Positions 44,197-54,732 of a DNA stretch of 64,000 nt are shown here, piece by piece. The DNA comes from Gammaproteobacteria bacterium (lineage in GTDB: Bacteria; Pseudomonadota; Gammaproteobacteria; DSM-16500). A program made the position numbers and the translations under genes. The notes beneath the pieces are model-generated. The model worked only from the letters and a program-made list of their open reading frames with translations. It was not told the origin of the DNA and did not search any database. The stretch covers positions 1-64,000 of the forward strand of contig JARLJN010000126.1 in the NCBI GenBank assembly GCA_031291255.1. The letters are read 5' to 3'. Position 1 is the first letter of the stretch. Every line of letters starts with the position of its first letter.

Positions 44197-45429
44197 TTAA
44201 AAACCACCTTGAAACCAGCCTTTCATTCTTGACCACAGGCTTTTTAAATTAGGTTGCACTATTGCTTCTTGCATTCCATCACGCTGTTGTAGACCGTAAA
44301 GTAACAAGCCTACGCCTGTTGCATAAACAGGATTATTTAAAACGTCAGCTAAGCCTGTAACATGCTGCGGAGTCCCTATACGTACCGGCATTTTAAATAC
44401 ACGCTCTGCTAACTCTTGAGCCCCTTCAACTTTAGAGGCACCACCCGTTAACACTATACCAGCGGCTATAACATCTTCTAACCCGCTGCGACGAATTTCC
44501 GTGGCAACTAAAGTAAATAATTCTTCATAGCGCGCTTCGACCACTTCTGCTAAAGCACGTTTAGACAGATGTCGTCCGGGTCTATCGCCTACTGTTGGTA
44601 TATCAATCATTTGAGTTGGATCTGCAAGATCTTGCAGTGCGCAACCATATTTAAGCTTAATTTCTTCAGCATTGCGGGTAGGTGTACGCAATGCAATCGC
44701 TATGTCGTTAGTGACTTGATCGCCTGCAATAGGAATAACAGCGGTATGACGTATAGACCCATCAGCAAAGATGGCAATATCTGTCGTTCCACCCCCTATA
44801 TCTATCATACAAACGCCTAACTCTTTTTCATCTTCCGCCAAAATGGAATGACTAGAAGCAAACTGTTCTAAAACGACATCACTTGCAACCAAGCCGCATC
44901 GCTTTAAACATTTAACAATATTCTGCGCAGCACTGACCGCACCCGTCACAATATGCACTTTAGCTTCTAAACGCACACCAGACATACCAACAGGTTCACG
45001 TATAGAATCTTGGTTATCAATAATAAATTCTTGGGGAAGTATATGTAATATTTTTTGATCTGCTGGGATTGCAACTGCTTTTGCGGCGTCTATTACCCTG
45101 TCTACATCAGTTTGCGTCACTTCACGATCACGAATCGCTACGATTCCATGGGAATTAATACTGCGTATATGACTGCCGGCAATGCCAGTATAAGCAGAAT
45201 AAATCTGGCAACCTGCCATCAATTCTGCTTCTTCAACCGCATTCTGTATCGATTGAACGGCAGATTCAATGTTGACAACAACCCCGCGTTTCATACCCTG
45301 TGAAGGATGCGAGCCTAACCCTACAACATTGATTTTCCCATCTAGGCCAACCTCCCCCACTATCGCAACGATCTTGGAGGTGCCTATATCTATACCAACC
45401 ATCAAATCTTTGTTTGGCTTCTTTGCCAT
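44197..45429 (-). CDS. ftsA: Cell division actin-like protein FtsA
   Basis: A 410-aa actin-fold membrane tether for FtsZ. Motifs are VGIDIGTSKIVAIVGE (phosphate 1), CMIDIGGGTTDIAIF (phosphate 2) and GIVLTGGASK (adenosine). The C-terminal amphipathic helix (SLWSRMKGWFQGGF) is the membrane targeting sequence. The ATG at 45429 (MAKKPNKDL) has GGAAG about 8 nt upstream; a longer form starting at 45507 would overlap ftsQ and is rejected. Confidence 0.97.
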   Translation of the reverse strand: MAKKPNKDLMVGIDIGTSKIVAIVGEVGLDGKINVVGLGSHPSQGMKRGVVVNIESAVQSIQNAVEEAELMAGCQIYSAYTGIAGSHIRSINSHGIVAIRDREVTQTDVDRVIDAAKAVAIPADQKILHILPQEFIIDNQDSIREPVGMSGVRLEAKVHIVTGAVSAAQNIVKCLKRCGLVASDVVLEQFASSHSILAEDEKELGVCMIDIGGGTTDIAIFADGSIRHTAVIPIAGDQVTNDIAIALRTPTRNAEEIKLKYGCALQDLADPTQMIDIPTVGDRPGRHLSKRALAEVVEARYEELFTLVATEIRRSGLEDVIAAGIVLTGGASKVEGAQELAERVFKMPVRIGTPQHVTGLADVLNNPVYATGVGLLLYGLQQRDGMQEAIVQPNLKSLWSRMKGWFQGGF

Positions 45430-45454
45430 AATTTTTGCTTCCAAACTTATTAAG

Positions 45455-46192
45455 TTAAGTGACTGTCTTCCAACGAACTGCCATCCCATTGGGATACTGT
45501 AAGTCAATATACTCTACATCTGCCGCTCGAGCTCCTACAATTTTCGGGTACACTTTCACAAAATGGTTGATACGAGTCAAGATATCTTTATGTCCGATAT
45601 TTAATTTTATTCCATTGCTCAAAGTCACTGTCCACAACATAGAAGGTGACAATTCTAACTTTGCAATTCTAAAATGCAATGGGATTAATTCCGCATTCAT
45701 TCTAGCATAATATTCTGCCATCGTAATTTGTTCTCCACTAGGACCTACAAATTCAGGCAAGCCTGCAGGATAAGTCTCTTGTTGTGGAGTAAACACTTCA
45801 CCTGTAGCACTCAGTAAGCCCTCTCCATTCCAAGAAGCTAAAGGCGTTTTCTCACTAATGGTTATGATAACTTTATCAGGCCACACTCTTTGTACCATAA
45901 CATCCGCTACCCAAGATAGCTGTAGGATTCTTTCTTTTAGAACACCTATATTAACATTAAAAAAACCCTTTCCAACAAAAGGATCTATCAATGTTTTTAA
46001 TTCGTTATGATTAACATGTTGGATACCAAAAACTTTAACATTGGTAATAGGAAAGGAGACTAATCGACTCATAGAAACGAATAACAAAATAAAAACTAAA
46101 CCTAATGTAATCATTCCTGACTTTCTAGCGATAGCCAGCCATGAAATTTTTTGTTGGACTTGATTACATCTTGTTGTGCTTTGTATCGCCAT
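45455..46192 (-). CDS. ftsQ: Cell division protein FtsQ
   Basis: A 245-aa bitopic division protein that links to FtsB/FtsL. There is a short cytoplasmic N-terminus, one membrane segment (MITLGLVFILLFVSM), a POTRA domain beginning SFPITNVKVFGIQHVN, then the FtsQ domain (GLPEFVGPSG, VTLSNGIKLNIG, YIDLQYPNGMAVRW). The ATG at 46192 lies 7 nt after the murB stop; a TTG at 46222 overlapping murB is rejected. The usual ddl gene between murB and ftsQ is absent here. Confidence 0.95.
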   Translation of the reverse strand: MAIQSTTRCNQVQQKISWLAIARKSGMITLGLVFILLFVSMSRLVSFPITNVKVFGIQHVNHNELKTLIDPFVGKGFFNVNIGVLKERILQLSWVADVMVQRVWPDKVIITISEKTPLASWNGEGLLSATGEVFTPQQETYPAGLPEFVGPSGEQITMAEYYARMNAELIPLHFRIAKLELSPSMLWTVTLSNGIKLNIGHKDILTRINHFVKVYPKIVGARAADVEYIDLQYPNGMAVRWKTVT

Positions 46193-46199
46193 CCGTGGT

Positions 46200-47117
46200 T
46201 TATCCTGGTAATGATTTTCCAACTATACGCACTTCTGGTATTAATCTTATCTTATGGTTTTGTTCTACAACATCAGCAACATGTTCAATTAATTTTTCAA
46301 TATCAGCAGCACTAGCCTCACCTTCATTAATAATAAAATTAGCGTGCTTCTCAGAGACACTCGCGCCACCTAACTTAAAACCTTTTAAACCTGACTGCTC
46401 AATTAGCTTTGCTGCAAAATTATCTTTTGGATTTCTAAAAACAGACCCGCCATTAGGCCAGCTAGTGGGTTGAGCCGCATTACGTTTTTCTAATAATACA
46501 CGAATATTATCTAATGCCTGCTTTTTATCTCCTGGCGTTAGCTTAAAGTAGCCCGCTACAAACCATTCATTCTCTGGGCAAACAACATGCCTGTAACTTG
46601 CCGTAAAATCAGATGCAGGGCGTATCTTAAGTACTCCCTCACGATTTATGGTTTCAACTTGGCACACACGTTGCCATGTCTCTCCACCATAACATCCAGC
46701 ATTCATGGCTAATGCTCCGCCGACAGTGCCTGGGATTCCAGCCATAAACTCCAGTCCCATTAAACCATTCCTGGCTGTATATCTGGCTATTTGCGCACAT
46801 GAAACCCCTGCCTCTGCGCGCACAACGACAGAATCTTCTAATGTTATGCTAGCTAAAGCGCCTTGCGTGATAATAGCAACTGCATCTACACCGCCATCCC
46901 TCACTAATGTATTACTTCCCAAACCTAACCACAATAGCATCATCTCTGGAGGAAGCCTTTGCAAAAAGCTCACTGTATCCGCTAAGTCGGCAGGAATATA
47001 AACATAGCTAGCTGGGCCTCCTACTCTCCAAGAGGTGTAACCCGACAAGGACTCTTGAGGCAATAATCGTCCTCGACATTTCTGCCATTCTTGTTTTGTT
47101 GAGATATCGCCTAGCAT
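46200..47117 (-). CDS. murB: UDP-N-acetylenolpyruvoylglucosamine reductase
   Basis: A 305-aa FAD-dependent reductase that forms UDP-MurNAc. It has the type II MurB architecture without the large extra loop. Seen are [10 protein letters not shown], the FAD-binding [14 protein letters not shown] and the [19 protein letters not shown] motif, with NGGSVFRNP (catalytic Ser) and a C-terminal [11 protein letters not shown] (catalytic Glu). It overlaps the murC stop region by 7 bp. Confidence 0.97.
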   Translation of the reverse strand: MLGDISTKQEWQKCRGRLLPQESLSGYTSWRVGGPASYVYIPADLADTVSFLQRLPPEMMLLWLGLGSNTLVRDGGVDAVAIITQGALASITLEDSVVVRAEAGVSCAQIARYTARNGLMGLEFMAGIPGTVGGALAMNAGCYGGETWQRVCQVETINREGVLKIRPASDFTASYRHVVCPENEWFVAGYFKLTPGDKKQALDNIRVLLEKRNAAQPTSWPNGGSVFRNPKDNFAAKLIEQSGLKGFKLGGASVSEKHANFIINEGEASAADIEKLIEHVADVVEQNHKIRLIPEVRIVGKSLPG

Positions 47118-48535
47118 TGAACTAACTCATTTAGGTTGGTTACAGCAAGCTTTGCAGATAGTACGCCTATATTACCCGCACCTTGCATTAATAAAATATC
47201 ATCTGCACACAGTATGTCGCCAAGAACTTGCGTGAGCATAGAATGATTTTCAACATGTATAGGTTGTATTTTACCTTGGAGATGTATTTGATGAGCAAGC
47301 GACTTGCTGTCGGCGCCATCTATTTTTTCTTCTCCAGCAGAGTAAACATCTAACAATACCAACACATCTACTTTTTCTAAGACTGCGCAGAAATCATTGA
47401 ACAAATCATGCGTACGTGAGTATCTATGAGGCTGATACACCATCACTAACCGTCGGTGCGGCCAACTTTCTCGCGCTGCTTGCAGCGTTGCTGAAATCTC
47501 GCGTGGATGATGACCGTAATCATCAACCAGCGTAAAAGTACCGTCTTTTTTAGCCGGAAAATCACCATAAATTTGGAAGCGTCTACCTATACCTGCAAAC
47601 TTGTCTAAGGCTTGGATAATCGCCTCATCAGAGACTTTTAATTCTGTTGCAACAGCGATAGCCGCTAATGCATTTAAAATATTATGTTTGCCAGGCAGAT
47701 TCAACGTCACATTTAAAGTAGATAACCCTTGCGGACGTACTACAGAAAAATAAGTTCGCGTATCTTTTTGAGAAATATTGACAGCTTGGAAATGACTATC
47801 TGCTTCAAATCCATACGTAGTAATAGGACGAGAAACGTGTGGAAGAATGTCTCTTACTACGGGATCATCATTACATAAAACCGCTAATCCATAAAAAGGT
47901 AAATGATGAAGAAAATCAATAAACGTCTGGCGCAGTTTTGAAAAATCATTTTCATATGTGCCCATATGATCTGCATCTATGTTAGTGACTATCGAAATCA
48001 TAGGCTTCAAATATAAAAATGAAGCATCACTTTCATCAGCTTCTGCAACTAAAAAACGTCCCGTACCTAATCTTGCATTCGTTCCTACACTATTCAAACG
48101 ACCGCCAATAACAAAGGTAGGATCCAATCCTTCTTCAGCCAATATGCTAGTCACTAAACTTGTAGTCGTTGTTTTACCGTGTGTTCCTGCAATTGCAATG
48201 CCATAACGAAACCGCATAAGCTCGCCTAACATCTCCGCTCTAGCCACAACAGGAATATGCGCTTCTCTTGCAGCGATTAATTCAACATTATCGGCTTGAA
48301 TTGCAGAAGACAATACAACCACATCTGCATGTTGAACATGCTGAGCATCATGGCCTACGAATATTTCTGCACCCATGGATACAAGCTGCTTCGTGAGCGC
48401 ATTATCGGAAAGATCTGAGCCTGAGACTTTATAGCCTTCGCTAATTAACACCTCAGCGATGCCACCCATACCAACCCCGCCTACCCCTATAAAGTGGATA
48501 TGCTTAATACGACCCATTTCAGACGTCCAAATCAC
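47111..48535 (-). CDS. murC: UDP-N-acetylmuramate-L-alanine ligase
   Basis: A 474-aa Mur ligase adding L-Ala to UDP-MurNAc. It starts with [18 protein letters not shown] (Rossmann domain), followed by the ATP P-loop [24 protein letters not shown], and the C-terminal [10 protein letters not shown] and YQPHRYSRT motifs. The GTG at 48535 overlaps the murG stop and has GAGGAGG about 7 nt upstream, which decides the start over the ATG at 48517. Confidence 0.97.
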   Translation of the reverse strand: MIWTSEMGRIKHIHFIGVGGVGMGGIAEVLISEGYKVSGSDLSDNALTKQLVSMGAEIFVGHDAQHVQHADVVVLSSAIQADNVELIAAREAHIPVVARAEMLGELMRFRYGIAIAGTHGKTTTTSLVTSILAEEGLDPTFVIGGRLNSVGTNARLGTGRFLVAEADESDASFLYLKPMISIVTNIDADHMGTYENDFSKLRQTFIDFLHHLPFYGLAVLCNDDPVVRDILPHVSRPITTYGFEADSHFQAVNISQKDTRTYFSVVRPQGLSTLNVTLNLPGKHNILNALAAIAVATELKVSDEAIIQALDKFAGIGRRFQIYGDFPAKKDGTFTLVDDYGHHPREISATLQAARESWPHRRLVMVYQPHRYSRTHDLFNDFCAVLEKVDVLVLLDVYSAGEEKIDGADSKSLAHQIHLQGKIQPIHVENHSMLTQVLGDILCADDILLMQGAGNIGVLSAKLAVTNLNELVQC

Positions 48536-49611
48536 AGTGCAGCCTCCTCACAAAACTTTAATACATTACGAGTCGCATCCACTTTTCGCAGACTGTATGC
48601 GGCATTTGCCATAGCTAAACAATTATTAACTAAGGCTTGTTGTTTGAAAATTGAAATCAAAACATCTTCTGTTAAATCTTTTTGTTGAATCAAAATTGCC
48701 GCCTTATTTGCAACAAGATAATTAGCATTCTTAGTTTGATGGTCATCTACCGCATGAGGATAAGGAACTAAAATAGCTCCGCGTCCTGCAGCACATAACT
48801 CTGCAATCGTTAATGCCCCTGCCCTACATAATACTATATCTGCCCAACTATAAGCATTAGCCATATCCTCAATAAAAGGTACGACTTCTGCCTTTACATT
48901 TGCAGATTGATAAGCCTCTAGAGTGGCTTGTAAATTTTTTTCACCTGTTTGGTGGTAAACGACAGGCCTTTCTTCAGCAGGCATTTTGCTAAGCGTACGA
49001 GGTATTAATTGATTAATCACTGCTGCACCCAAGCTTCCACCCACTACCAAAAGACGTAAAGCCTCAGATTTTTCTTGAAAATGCCCCTCAGGAACTGGGA
49101 TATTTGCAATAGCATCTCTTACAGGATTACCCGTAAAAAACACATTCATGACATTAGAAAACGTATTTGGAAAACCTTCCAAAACAGTGGTGGCTACTTT
49201 TGCTAACCATTTATTTGTCATACCTGCTTTAGCATTCTGCTCATGAATCACCAAAGGAATACGCAATAACCAACTGGCAATACCTCCTGGGCCGCTCACG
49301 AAACCACCCATACCCAACACGACATCAGGACGTATTTTCTTCATCACTCGAATGGCTTGTACTATAGCTTTAAACAAACGTATAGGCATTAAAAGGCTAT
49401 CCTTCAGCCCTTTACCTCTCAATCCACTAATCGTTATAAAATGCAGAGGGATACCTTCTTGAGGCACTACGCGTGCCTCGAATCCATTTTGAGTGCCTAG
49501 CCAATGAACCTCTACACCTTGTTCACGCAATTGCACGGCAACAGCTAACCCAGGAAAAACATGCCCTCCTGTGCCTCCTGCCATAATCAATATTTTTTTA
49601 AGTTTCGCCAT
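48532..49611 (-). CDS. murG: Lipid II synthase MurG
   Basis: A 359-aa GT28 enzyme that adds GlcNAc to lipid I on the inner leaflet. The glycine loop [16 protein letters not shown] is at the N-terminus; [40 protein letters not shown] and [11 protein letters not shown] (donor-binding) follow. The start overlaps the ftsW stop by one base (TAATG). Confidence 0.98.
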   Translation of the reverse strand: MAKLKKILIMAGGTGGHVFPGLAVAVQLREQGVEVHWLGTQNGFEARVVPQEGIPLHFITISGLRGKGLKDSLLMPIRLFKAIVQAIRVMKKIRPDVVLGMGGFVSGPGGIASWLLRIPLVIHEQNAKAGMTNKWLAKVATTVLEGFPNTFSNVMNVFFTGNPVRDAIANIPVPEGHFQEKSEALRLLVVGGSLGAAVINQLIPRTLSKMPAEERPVVYHQTGEKNLQATLEAYQSANVKAEVVPFIEDMANAYSWADIVLCRAGALTIAELCAAGRGAILVPYPHAVDDHQTKNANYLVANKAAILIQQKDLTEDVLISIFKQQALVNNCLAMANAAYSLRKVDATRNVLKFCEEAAL

Positions 49612-50789
49612 TAACGCAGCCCTAGGGATACCATTCTGTTTTCATATTCAATTCGTAACAATATCGCGATTGTAATACAATTGACCAGCATACTGCTACC
49701 ACCATAGCTCATTAAAGGCAAAGTTAAGCCCTTTGTTGGCAATAAACCTACATTCACACCCATATTGACGGCAAATTGAATCACTATCCATAATCCAAAC
49801 CCATAAGCCAAATAGCCCGCAAAATGCTGTCCTAAACGCTGAGCTCTTCTGCCTATCAACAAAATACGTATTACTAAAAATGCAAACAAAGCAACGACGA
49901 CCAATAAACCTATTAAACCTAATTCTTCTGCAATCACGGCAAATAAAAAGTCAGTATGCGCTTCTGGCAAGTAAAACATCTTCTGTATACTCTTACCTAG
50001 ACCTACGCCAAACCAGCCCCCTCGTCCAAAAGCAATCAATGACTGAGTCAGTTGATACCCGCTGCTAAAAGGATTTTCCCAAGGATTTAAAAAGGAGGTC
50101 AATCTATGCATACGATAAGGCGCTGAAATGGCTAAAACGACAAGCCCGCCTAATACACCCAAAAGTAAAACAGTAAAATGGCGTAACTGCATACCCGCTA
50201 AAAACATCATACCTAACACAGTTGATATGATAACAACACAGGCTCCAAAATCAGGCTCACGCAGCAAGAGCAGTGATACCACAGCGAGCAATAACATGGG
50301 CTTTAAGAAACCCGTAAAACTCGTTTTAACTTCCAAGTTAGAATGCACTAAATAGGCAGCCATATAAATAATGACGGCAAGTTTAGCAAACTCTGAAACT
50401 TGTATGCTAAAAATCCCCAAGCCTATCCAACGCACACTTCCATTGACTGAATGACCAATTTTAGGAAACAGCACTAACGCCAGCAACAACATGGCGCCTG
50501 CGAGCAACATATTACTCGCTTTTTCCCAGACAGAAATTTCAACTTGTATGACGACGCAACCTAATGCTGTTCCTAAAATAAGATAAATCAGCTGACGATA
50601 AAAATAATAAAAAGGTTGATGCATTTGTTGATCTGAAATAACGATAGAAGCAGACGCAACCATCAATAAGCCTATCCCGACTAACGCTAATACGGTCAAG
50701 ATAAACCATCGGTCATAAGGGGGAGGAGGAACCATTGCTCTGCGAGGAGTGCGTACACCCGAGTTAATTGCAATAGGCTGCAGTCTCAT
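49611..50789 (-). CDS. ftsW: Septal peptidoglycan polymerase FtsW
   Basis: A 392-aa SEDS glycosyltransferase with about 10 helices. It polymerises lipid II at the septum together with FtsI, encoded at 54.7 kb. Motifs include SVNGSVRWIGLGIFSIQVSE, REPDFGACVVI (catalytic Asp region), NPWENPFSSGYQLTQSLIAF and LPLMSYGGSSML. The start overlaps the murD stop (ATGA). Its position between murD and murG distinguishes it from RodA. Confidence 0.97.
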   Translation of the reverse strand: MRLQPIAINSGVRTPRRAMVPPPPYDRWFILTVLALVGIGLLMVASASIVISDQQMHQPFYYFYRQLIYLILGTALGCVVIQVEISVWEKASNMLLAGAMLLLALVLFPKIGHSVNGSVRWIGLGIFSIQVSEFAKLAVIIYMAAYLVHSNLEVKTSFTGFLKPMLLLAVVSLLLLREPDFGACVVIISTVLGMMFLAGMQLRHFTVLLLGVLGGLVVLAISAPYRMHRLTSFLNPWENPFSSGYQLTQSLIAFGRGGWFGVGLGKSIQKMFYLPEAHTDFLFAVIAEELGLIGLLVVVALFAFLVIRILLIGRRAQRLGQHFAGYLAYGFGLWIVIQFAVNMGVNVGLLPTKGLTLPLMSYGGSSMLVNCITIAILLRIEYENRMVSLGLR

Positions 50790-52123
50790 GCTAACTCCTG
50801 TGTGATCTCCGTAAAGACATTGCCACGATGTTCAAAATTATTAAACATATCAAAGCTAGCACACGCAGGTGATAATAACACGCTATCCCCAGGTAATGCC
50901 AAACTTGCTGCAAGAACGACAGCTTCTTCCATGGTTTTAGCCAATCGAACTGAAGCACAATCTTTTAGTAATACATTTAATATGGGGGCAGCTTCCCCTA
51001 TAAGAATCACACTGCGAGTATATTTTTCTATAGCAGGCACTAAGGGAGAGAAGTCAGCGTTCTTTCCAACACCGCCTGCAATCAAAATCAGTTTACCTGA
51101 AATCTCACTTCCTAACCCATTAATCGCCGCTAAGGTGGCACCTACATTAGTGCCTTTAGAATCGTTATACCAAGTCACGCCATTGCGCTCTCTGACCAAC
51201 TGACAACGATGAGGAAGACCCTTAAATTCAACTAGCGTAGCGAGCATAGCCGGCATAGAAAAACCAAATGCATAACCTATAGCTAAAGCAGCTAACGCAT
51301 TCGCTTGATAATGACGTCCTAAAATAGGCAGCTTAGCAACGGGCATTAAACGTTCATCACCTTTCGTTAAATATGACTCGCCGTTATGATTCATTATTCC
51401 AAATTCATTGTGCTTAGGCTGAGATAACGTAAAAAATATCTTTTGTGTAGACGCAGTGCTTTTACAGTCAGTTTCAACATCATCACGATTACAAACTGCA
51501 ATCTTACAATTCATATAAACACGTTGCTTGGACGCAATATAAGCTTCAACGGTTCCGTAACGATCCATGTGGTCAGGCGTAATATTTAATATGGTTGCCA
51601 CAGCGGGCTTTAAAGAATAAGTGGTGTCTAACTGAAAGCTAGATAACTCTAAAACATACAGATCAGGTGCAGGAATCGTCAGTAAATCTAGGGCAGGTAC
51701 ACCTAAATTGCCACCGACTTTCACGTGTAAACCAGACGCTACTGCCATCTGAGCAACGAGAGTTGTCACCGTACTTTTTGCATTCGTACCCGTAATAGCA
51801 ATCACTGGGGCATTCGCTGCTTGCGCAAACAACTCAACATCACCAACGACTTTTACCCCTCGCTTTATTTGAGCGGCAATAGCAGGCTCTTGCAAAGAAA
51901 TACCCGGACTGACAACAATCACATGTGCTTTGCTTAATAGAGCTTCATCTATTGCACCTAATGAAAGAGGTACCTGAGGATAGAGCTTCTTAAATTCATC
52001 TAATTGGGGAGGATGTATACGACTATCTGTTACTGCAATATTTGCTTCACGGGCAATTAAATGACGCACACAGGAAAACCCTGTTGCACCCAACCCTACA
52101 ATAACATACAGATTATCGACCAT
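50786..52123 (-). CDS. murD: UDP-MurNAc-L-Ala-D-Glu ligase
   Basis: A 445-aa Mur ligase adding D-Glu. The N-terminal domain starts YVIVGLGATGFSCVRHL; the P-loop is ITGTNAKSTVTTL (Ala-Lys in place of the commoner Gly-Lys), and NITPDHMDRY, YNDSKGTNVGAT and SPACASFDMFNNFEHRG complete the set. The ATG at 52123 with AGGT upstream lies 14 bp after the mraY stop; an ATG-like start at 52195 overlapping mraY is rejected. Confidence 0.96.
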   Translation of the reverse strand: MVDNLYVIVGLGATGFSCVRHLIAREANIAVTDSRIHPPQLDEFKKLYPQVPLSLGAIDEALLSKAHVIVVSPGISLQEPAIAAQIKRGVKVVGDVELFAQAANAPVIAITGTNAKSTVTTLVAQMAVASGLHVKVGGNLGVPALDLLTIPAPDLYVLELSSFQLDTTYSLKPAVATILNITPDHMDRYGTVEAYIASKQRVYMNCKIAVCNRDDVETDCKSTASTQKIFFTLSQPKHNEFGIMNHNGESYLTKGDERLMPVAKLPILGRHYQANALAALAIGYAFGFSMPAMLATLVEFKGLPHRCQLVRERNGVTWYNDSKGTNVGATLAAINGLGSEISGKLILIAGGVGKNADFSPLVPAIEKYTRSVILIGEAAPILNVLLKDCASVRLAKTMEEAVVLAASLALPGDSVLLSPACASFDMFNNFEHRGNVFTEITQELA

Positions 52124-52137
52124 ACCTACCCTACCTA

Positions 52138-53220
52138 TTAACGAAGCTTTAACGTTGCCAACCCACATAATACTAAAATAAACGTCACTATCCAAAACCT
52201 AACGATCACTCTAGGCTCAGGCCAGCCTTTTAATTCAAAATGATGGTGTATAGGCGCCATTTTAAAAATTCGCTTACCCGTCAATTTGAATGAAGCAACC
52301 TGTAAGATAACTGAAACAGTTTCTAATACAAATATCCCGCCCATGACCACTAAAACCAACTCTTGACGTACTATGACAGCGACTATACCTAATGCAGCAC
52401 CTATAGACAAAGCACCCACATCCCCCATAAAGACTTGGGCAGGATAGGTATTAAACCATAAAAAGCCTAAACCCGCCCCTACCAAAGACCCGCAGAATAT
52501 CGCGACCTCACCCGACCCTGGCACATAGGGAATCGCTAAATAATTCGCAAAATTAACATTCCCAGTCACATAGGCAAAAATCCCCAATGCCCCCGCCACC
52601 ATCACAGCAGGCAATATGGCCAACCCATCCAAGCCATCCGTCAAATTCACTGCATTACTGGTTCCCACTATCACGAAATACGTTAATAGAATAAATAAAG
52701 GCCCCATTGGTATCAGTACATTCTTAAAAAATGGGATCAGCAGTTGTGTTTCTGCAGGTAATTGAGCCGTGAAATATAAATAACATGCTGCACTCAAACC
52801 AAGTACAGATTGAAAAAAATATTTACGTCTTGCGGATAATCCACGGCTATTTTTCAAAAATAATTTAAGATAATCATCCCACCAACCTATCGCACCAAAA
52901 CCTAAGGTCACAAATAATATTAACCAAACATATCGATTGGTTAAGTCACTCCAAAGTAATGTTGAAAACGTCACAGCTACCAATACCAGTGCGCCACCCA
53001 TAGTCGGCGTACCAGATTTAGATAAATGCGTTTGAGGCCCATCATTCCGTACTACTTGGCCTACGCGATGCTGGCTCAACCTGCGTATCATAGTTGGACC
53101 TACCATTAGCGCTATGACTAACGATGTTAAGGTTCCGAGTATCGCTCTCAGTGTCAAATATTGGAATACATGAAACACATGAAAATACTGCGCCAAATAT
53201 TCACTTAGCCAAACTAACAT
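52138..53220 (-). CDS. mraY: Phospho-MurNAc-pentapeptide transferase
   Basis: A 360-aa polytopic enzyme forming lipid I from UDP-MurNAc-pentapeptide and undecaprenyl phosphate. Motifs are [19 protein letters not shown], the catalytic [28 protein letters not shown] and the C-terminal [15 protein letters not shown]. The ATG overlaps the murE stop by 7 bp. It competes for the same lipid carrier as the GtrB-like enzyme at 18.5 kb. Confidence 0.98.
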   Translation of the reverse strand: MLVWLSEYLAQYFHVFHVFQYLTLRAILGTLTSLVIALMVGPTMIRRLSQHRVGQVVRNDGPQTHLSKSGTPTMGGALVLVAVTFSTLLWSDLTNRYVWLILFVTLGFGAIGWWDDYLKLFLKNSRGLSARRKYFFQSVLGLSAACYLYFTAQLPAETQLLIPFFKNVLIPMGPLFILLTYFVIVGTSNAVNLTDGLDGLAILPAVMVAGALGIFAYVTGNVNFANYLAIPYVPGSGEVAIFCGSLVGAGLGFLWFNTYPAQVFMGDVGALSIGAALGIVAVIVRQELVLVVMGGIFVLETVSVILQVASFKLTGKRIFKMAPIHHHFELKGWPEPRVIVRFWIVTFILVLCGLATLKLR

Positions 53221-54707
53221 ACTTTTTCTCCTAAAATTTCTTTAACCACTTCTACATCGCTAAAAGGCTGTTTTTGATCTTGTATAATTTGATATGTCTC
53301 AGCACCTTTACCCGCAATTAATACGCAATCACCTGCTTTAGCATGACTTATAATAGTTTGAATTGCTAAAAGGCGATCATACTCTATGATGACCTTATCG
53401 AGATTAGTAAAACCTAACAGTATATCAGTCACTATACTTTCAGGATTTTCAAATCGAGGATTATCATTTGTCACTATAATTTTATCTGCATAACGTTCTG
53501 CTATGCTAGCCATCAGCGGACGTTTTCCTTTGTCTCTATCTCCACCGCATCCAAATAAACAATACAATTTCCCTTTGGTATGTTCACGCAAAGCTTGCAG
53601 AGTTTTCTCTAGCGCATCAGGCGTGTGAGCATAATCGACTACTACCAAAGGTAAAGTTTTTTTTCCACCAAAACATTGCATTCTGCCGGGCACTGAACTT
53701 AGCTGACTCATGCTTTCTAATATCTTAGTTAATGGGATGTCTAAAATGCATAATGCACTGATCACAGCCAACAAATTACTCAGATTAAAAAGCCCTATTA
53801 CATTAACATGCAAATCACCTGCACCCCATGGGGTAGAAATTTTTGCATGCAATCCTGTTATATCAAATTGAATATCTCGCGCAAAAACAAGCGGCATGGA
53901 AAAATTTTTAATTTCATTTGTACTGTAGGCAATAACATCTCGTGTTGTAAAAATTGCATCAGCAAGACTGCGACCAAAACTGTCATCTATGTTGATCACA
54001 GCATATTTTACGGCATAATCAGTAAATAAACGTTTTTTTACTGCGCCATAGGTTTCCATATCACCATGATAATCTAAATGATCACGAGTGAGATTCGTAA
54101 AAATTCCAATTTCAAAAGGCACATCATTAATACGCCCTTGATCTATACTATGCGATGACACTTCCATCGCAACGTATTTCACGCCTGATTTTACAAATTC
54201 AAAAAATAATTTTTGCAACGTAATAGGATCAGGCGTTGTTAAATTTCCGGATTGAATATTTCCATATATTCCATTACCTAAAGTCCCTATCACACCGCAT
54301 GGAATAGTTAAGTTTTGCAAAGCTGCAGCAATGAAATGCGAACAAGATGTTTTACCGTTCGTACCAGTGATGCCTATTATTTTTAACGACTCTGCCGGAT
54401 GATCGAAAAAAATAGCGGCTATTTTACTTATCTGATGATTAAGATTTGTAATAGGTATAATGGAAATATCTGTTTCAAAATCTAATCCATCAAGCCGTGC
54501 TGATGCATCGTACAATACAGCGCTAGCCCCTTTTTTTATAGCGTCTGATATAAACTGAGTTGCATCCAAATTCGCGCCCTTACATGCAAAAAACAATTCT
54601 CCTTTTTGCAAAATGCGGCTATCCAAACAAAGACCCACAATGTCTTTATCGTTAATTTGCGGAAGTTTGAAATCATGAAGCAGTACGGATAGTTTTTTAG
54701 ATATCAT
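53214..54707 (-). CDS. murE: UDP-MurNAc-tripeptide synthetase MurE
   Basis: A 497-aa Mur ligase adding the third peptide residue. The P-loop is [13 protein letters not shown], followed by [16 protein letters not shown] and [13 protein letters not shown]. The specificity motif DNPRFENP (DNPR) indicates meso-diaminopimelate. It is followed directly by mraY; murF, normally between them, is absent from this cluster. The ATG lies 25 bp after the ftsI stop. Confidence 0.96.
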   Translation of the reverse strand: MISKKLSVLLHDFKLPQINDKDIVGLCLDSRILQKGELFFACKGANLDATQFISDAIKKGASAVLYDASARLDGLDFETDISIIPITNLNHQISKIAAIFFDHPAESLKIIGITGTNGKTSCSHFIAAALQNLTIPCGVIGTLGNGIYGNIQSGNLTTPDPITLQKLFFEFVKSGVKYVAMEVSSHSIDQGRINDVPFEIGIFTNLTRDHLDYHGDMETYGAVKKRLFTDYAVKYAVINIDDSFGRSLADAIFTTRDVIAYSTNEIKNFSMPLVFARDIQFDITGLHAKISTPWGAGDLHVNVIGLFNLSNLLAVISALCILDIPLTKILESMSQLSSVPGRMQCFGGKKTLPLVVVDYAHTPDALEKTLQALREHTKGKLYCLFGCGGDRDKGKRPLMASIAERYADKIIVTNDNPRFENPESIVTDILLGFTNLDKVIIEYDRLLAIQTIISHAKAGDCVLIAGKGAETYQIIQDQKQPFSDVEVVKEILGEKVC

Positions 54708-54732
54708 ATTTTATTTTCCGTGCATCGTTGTA

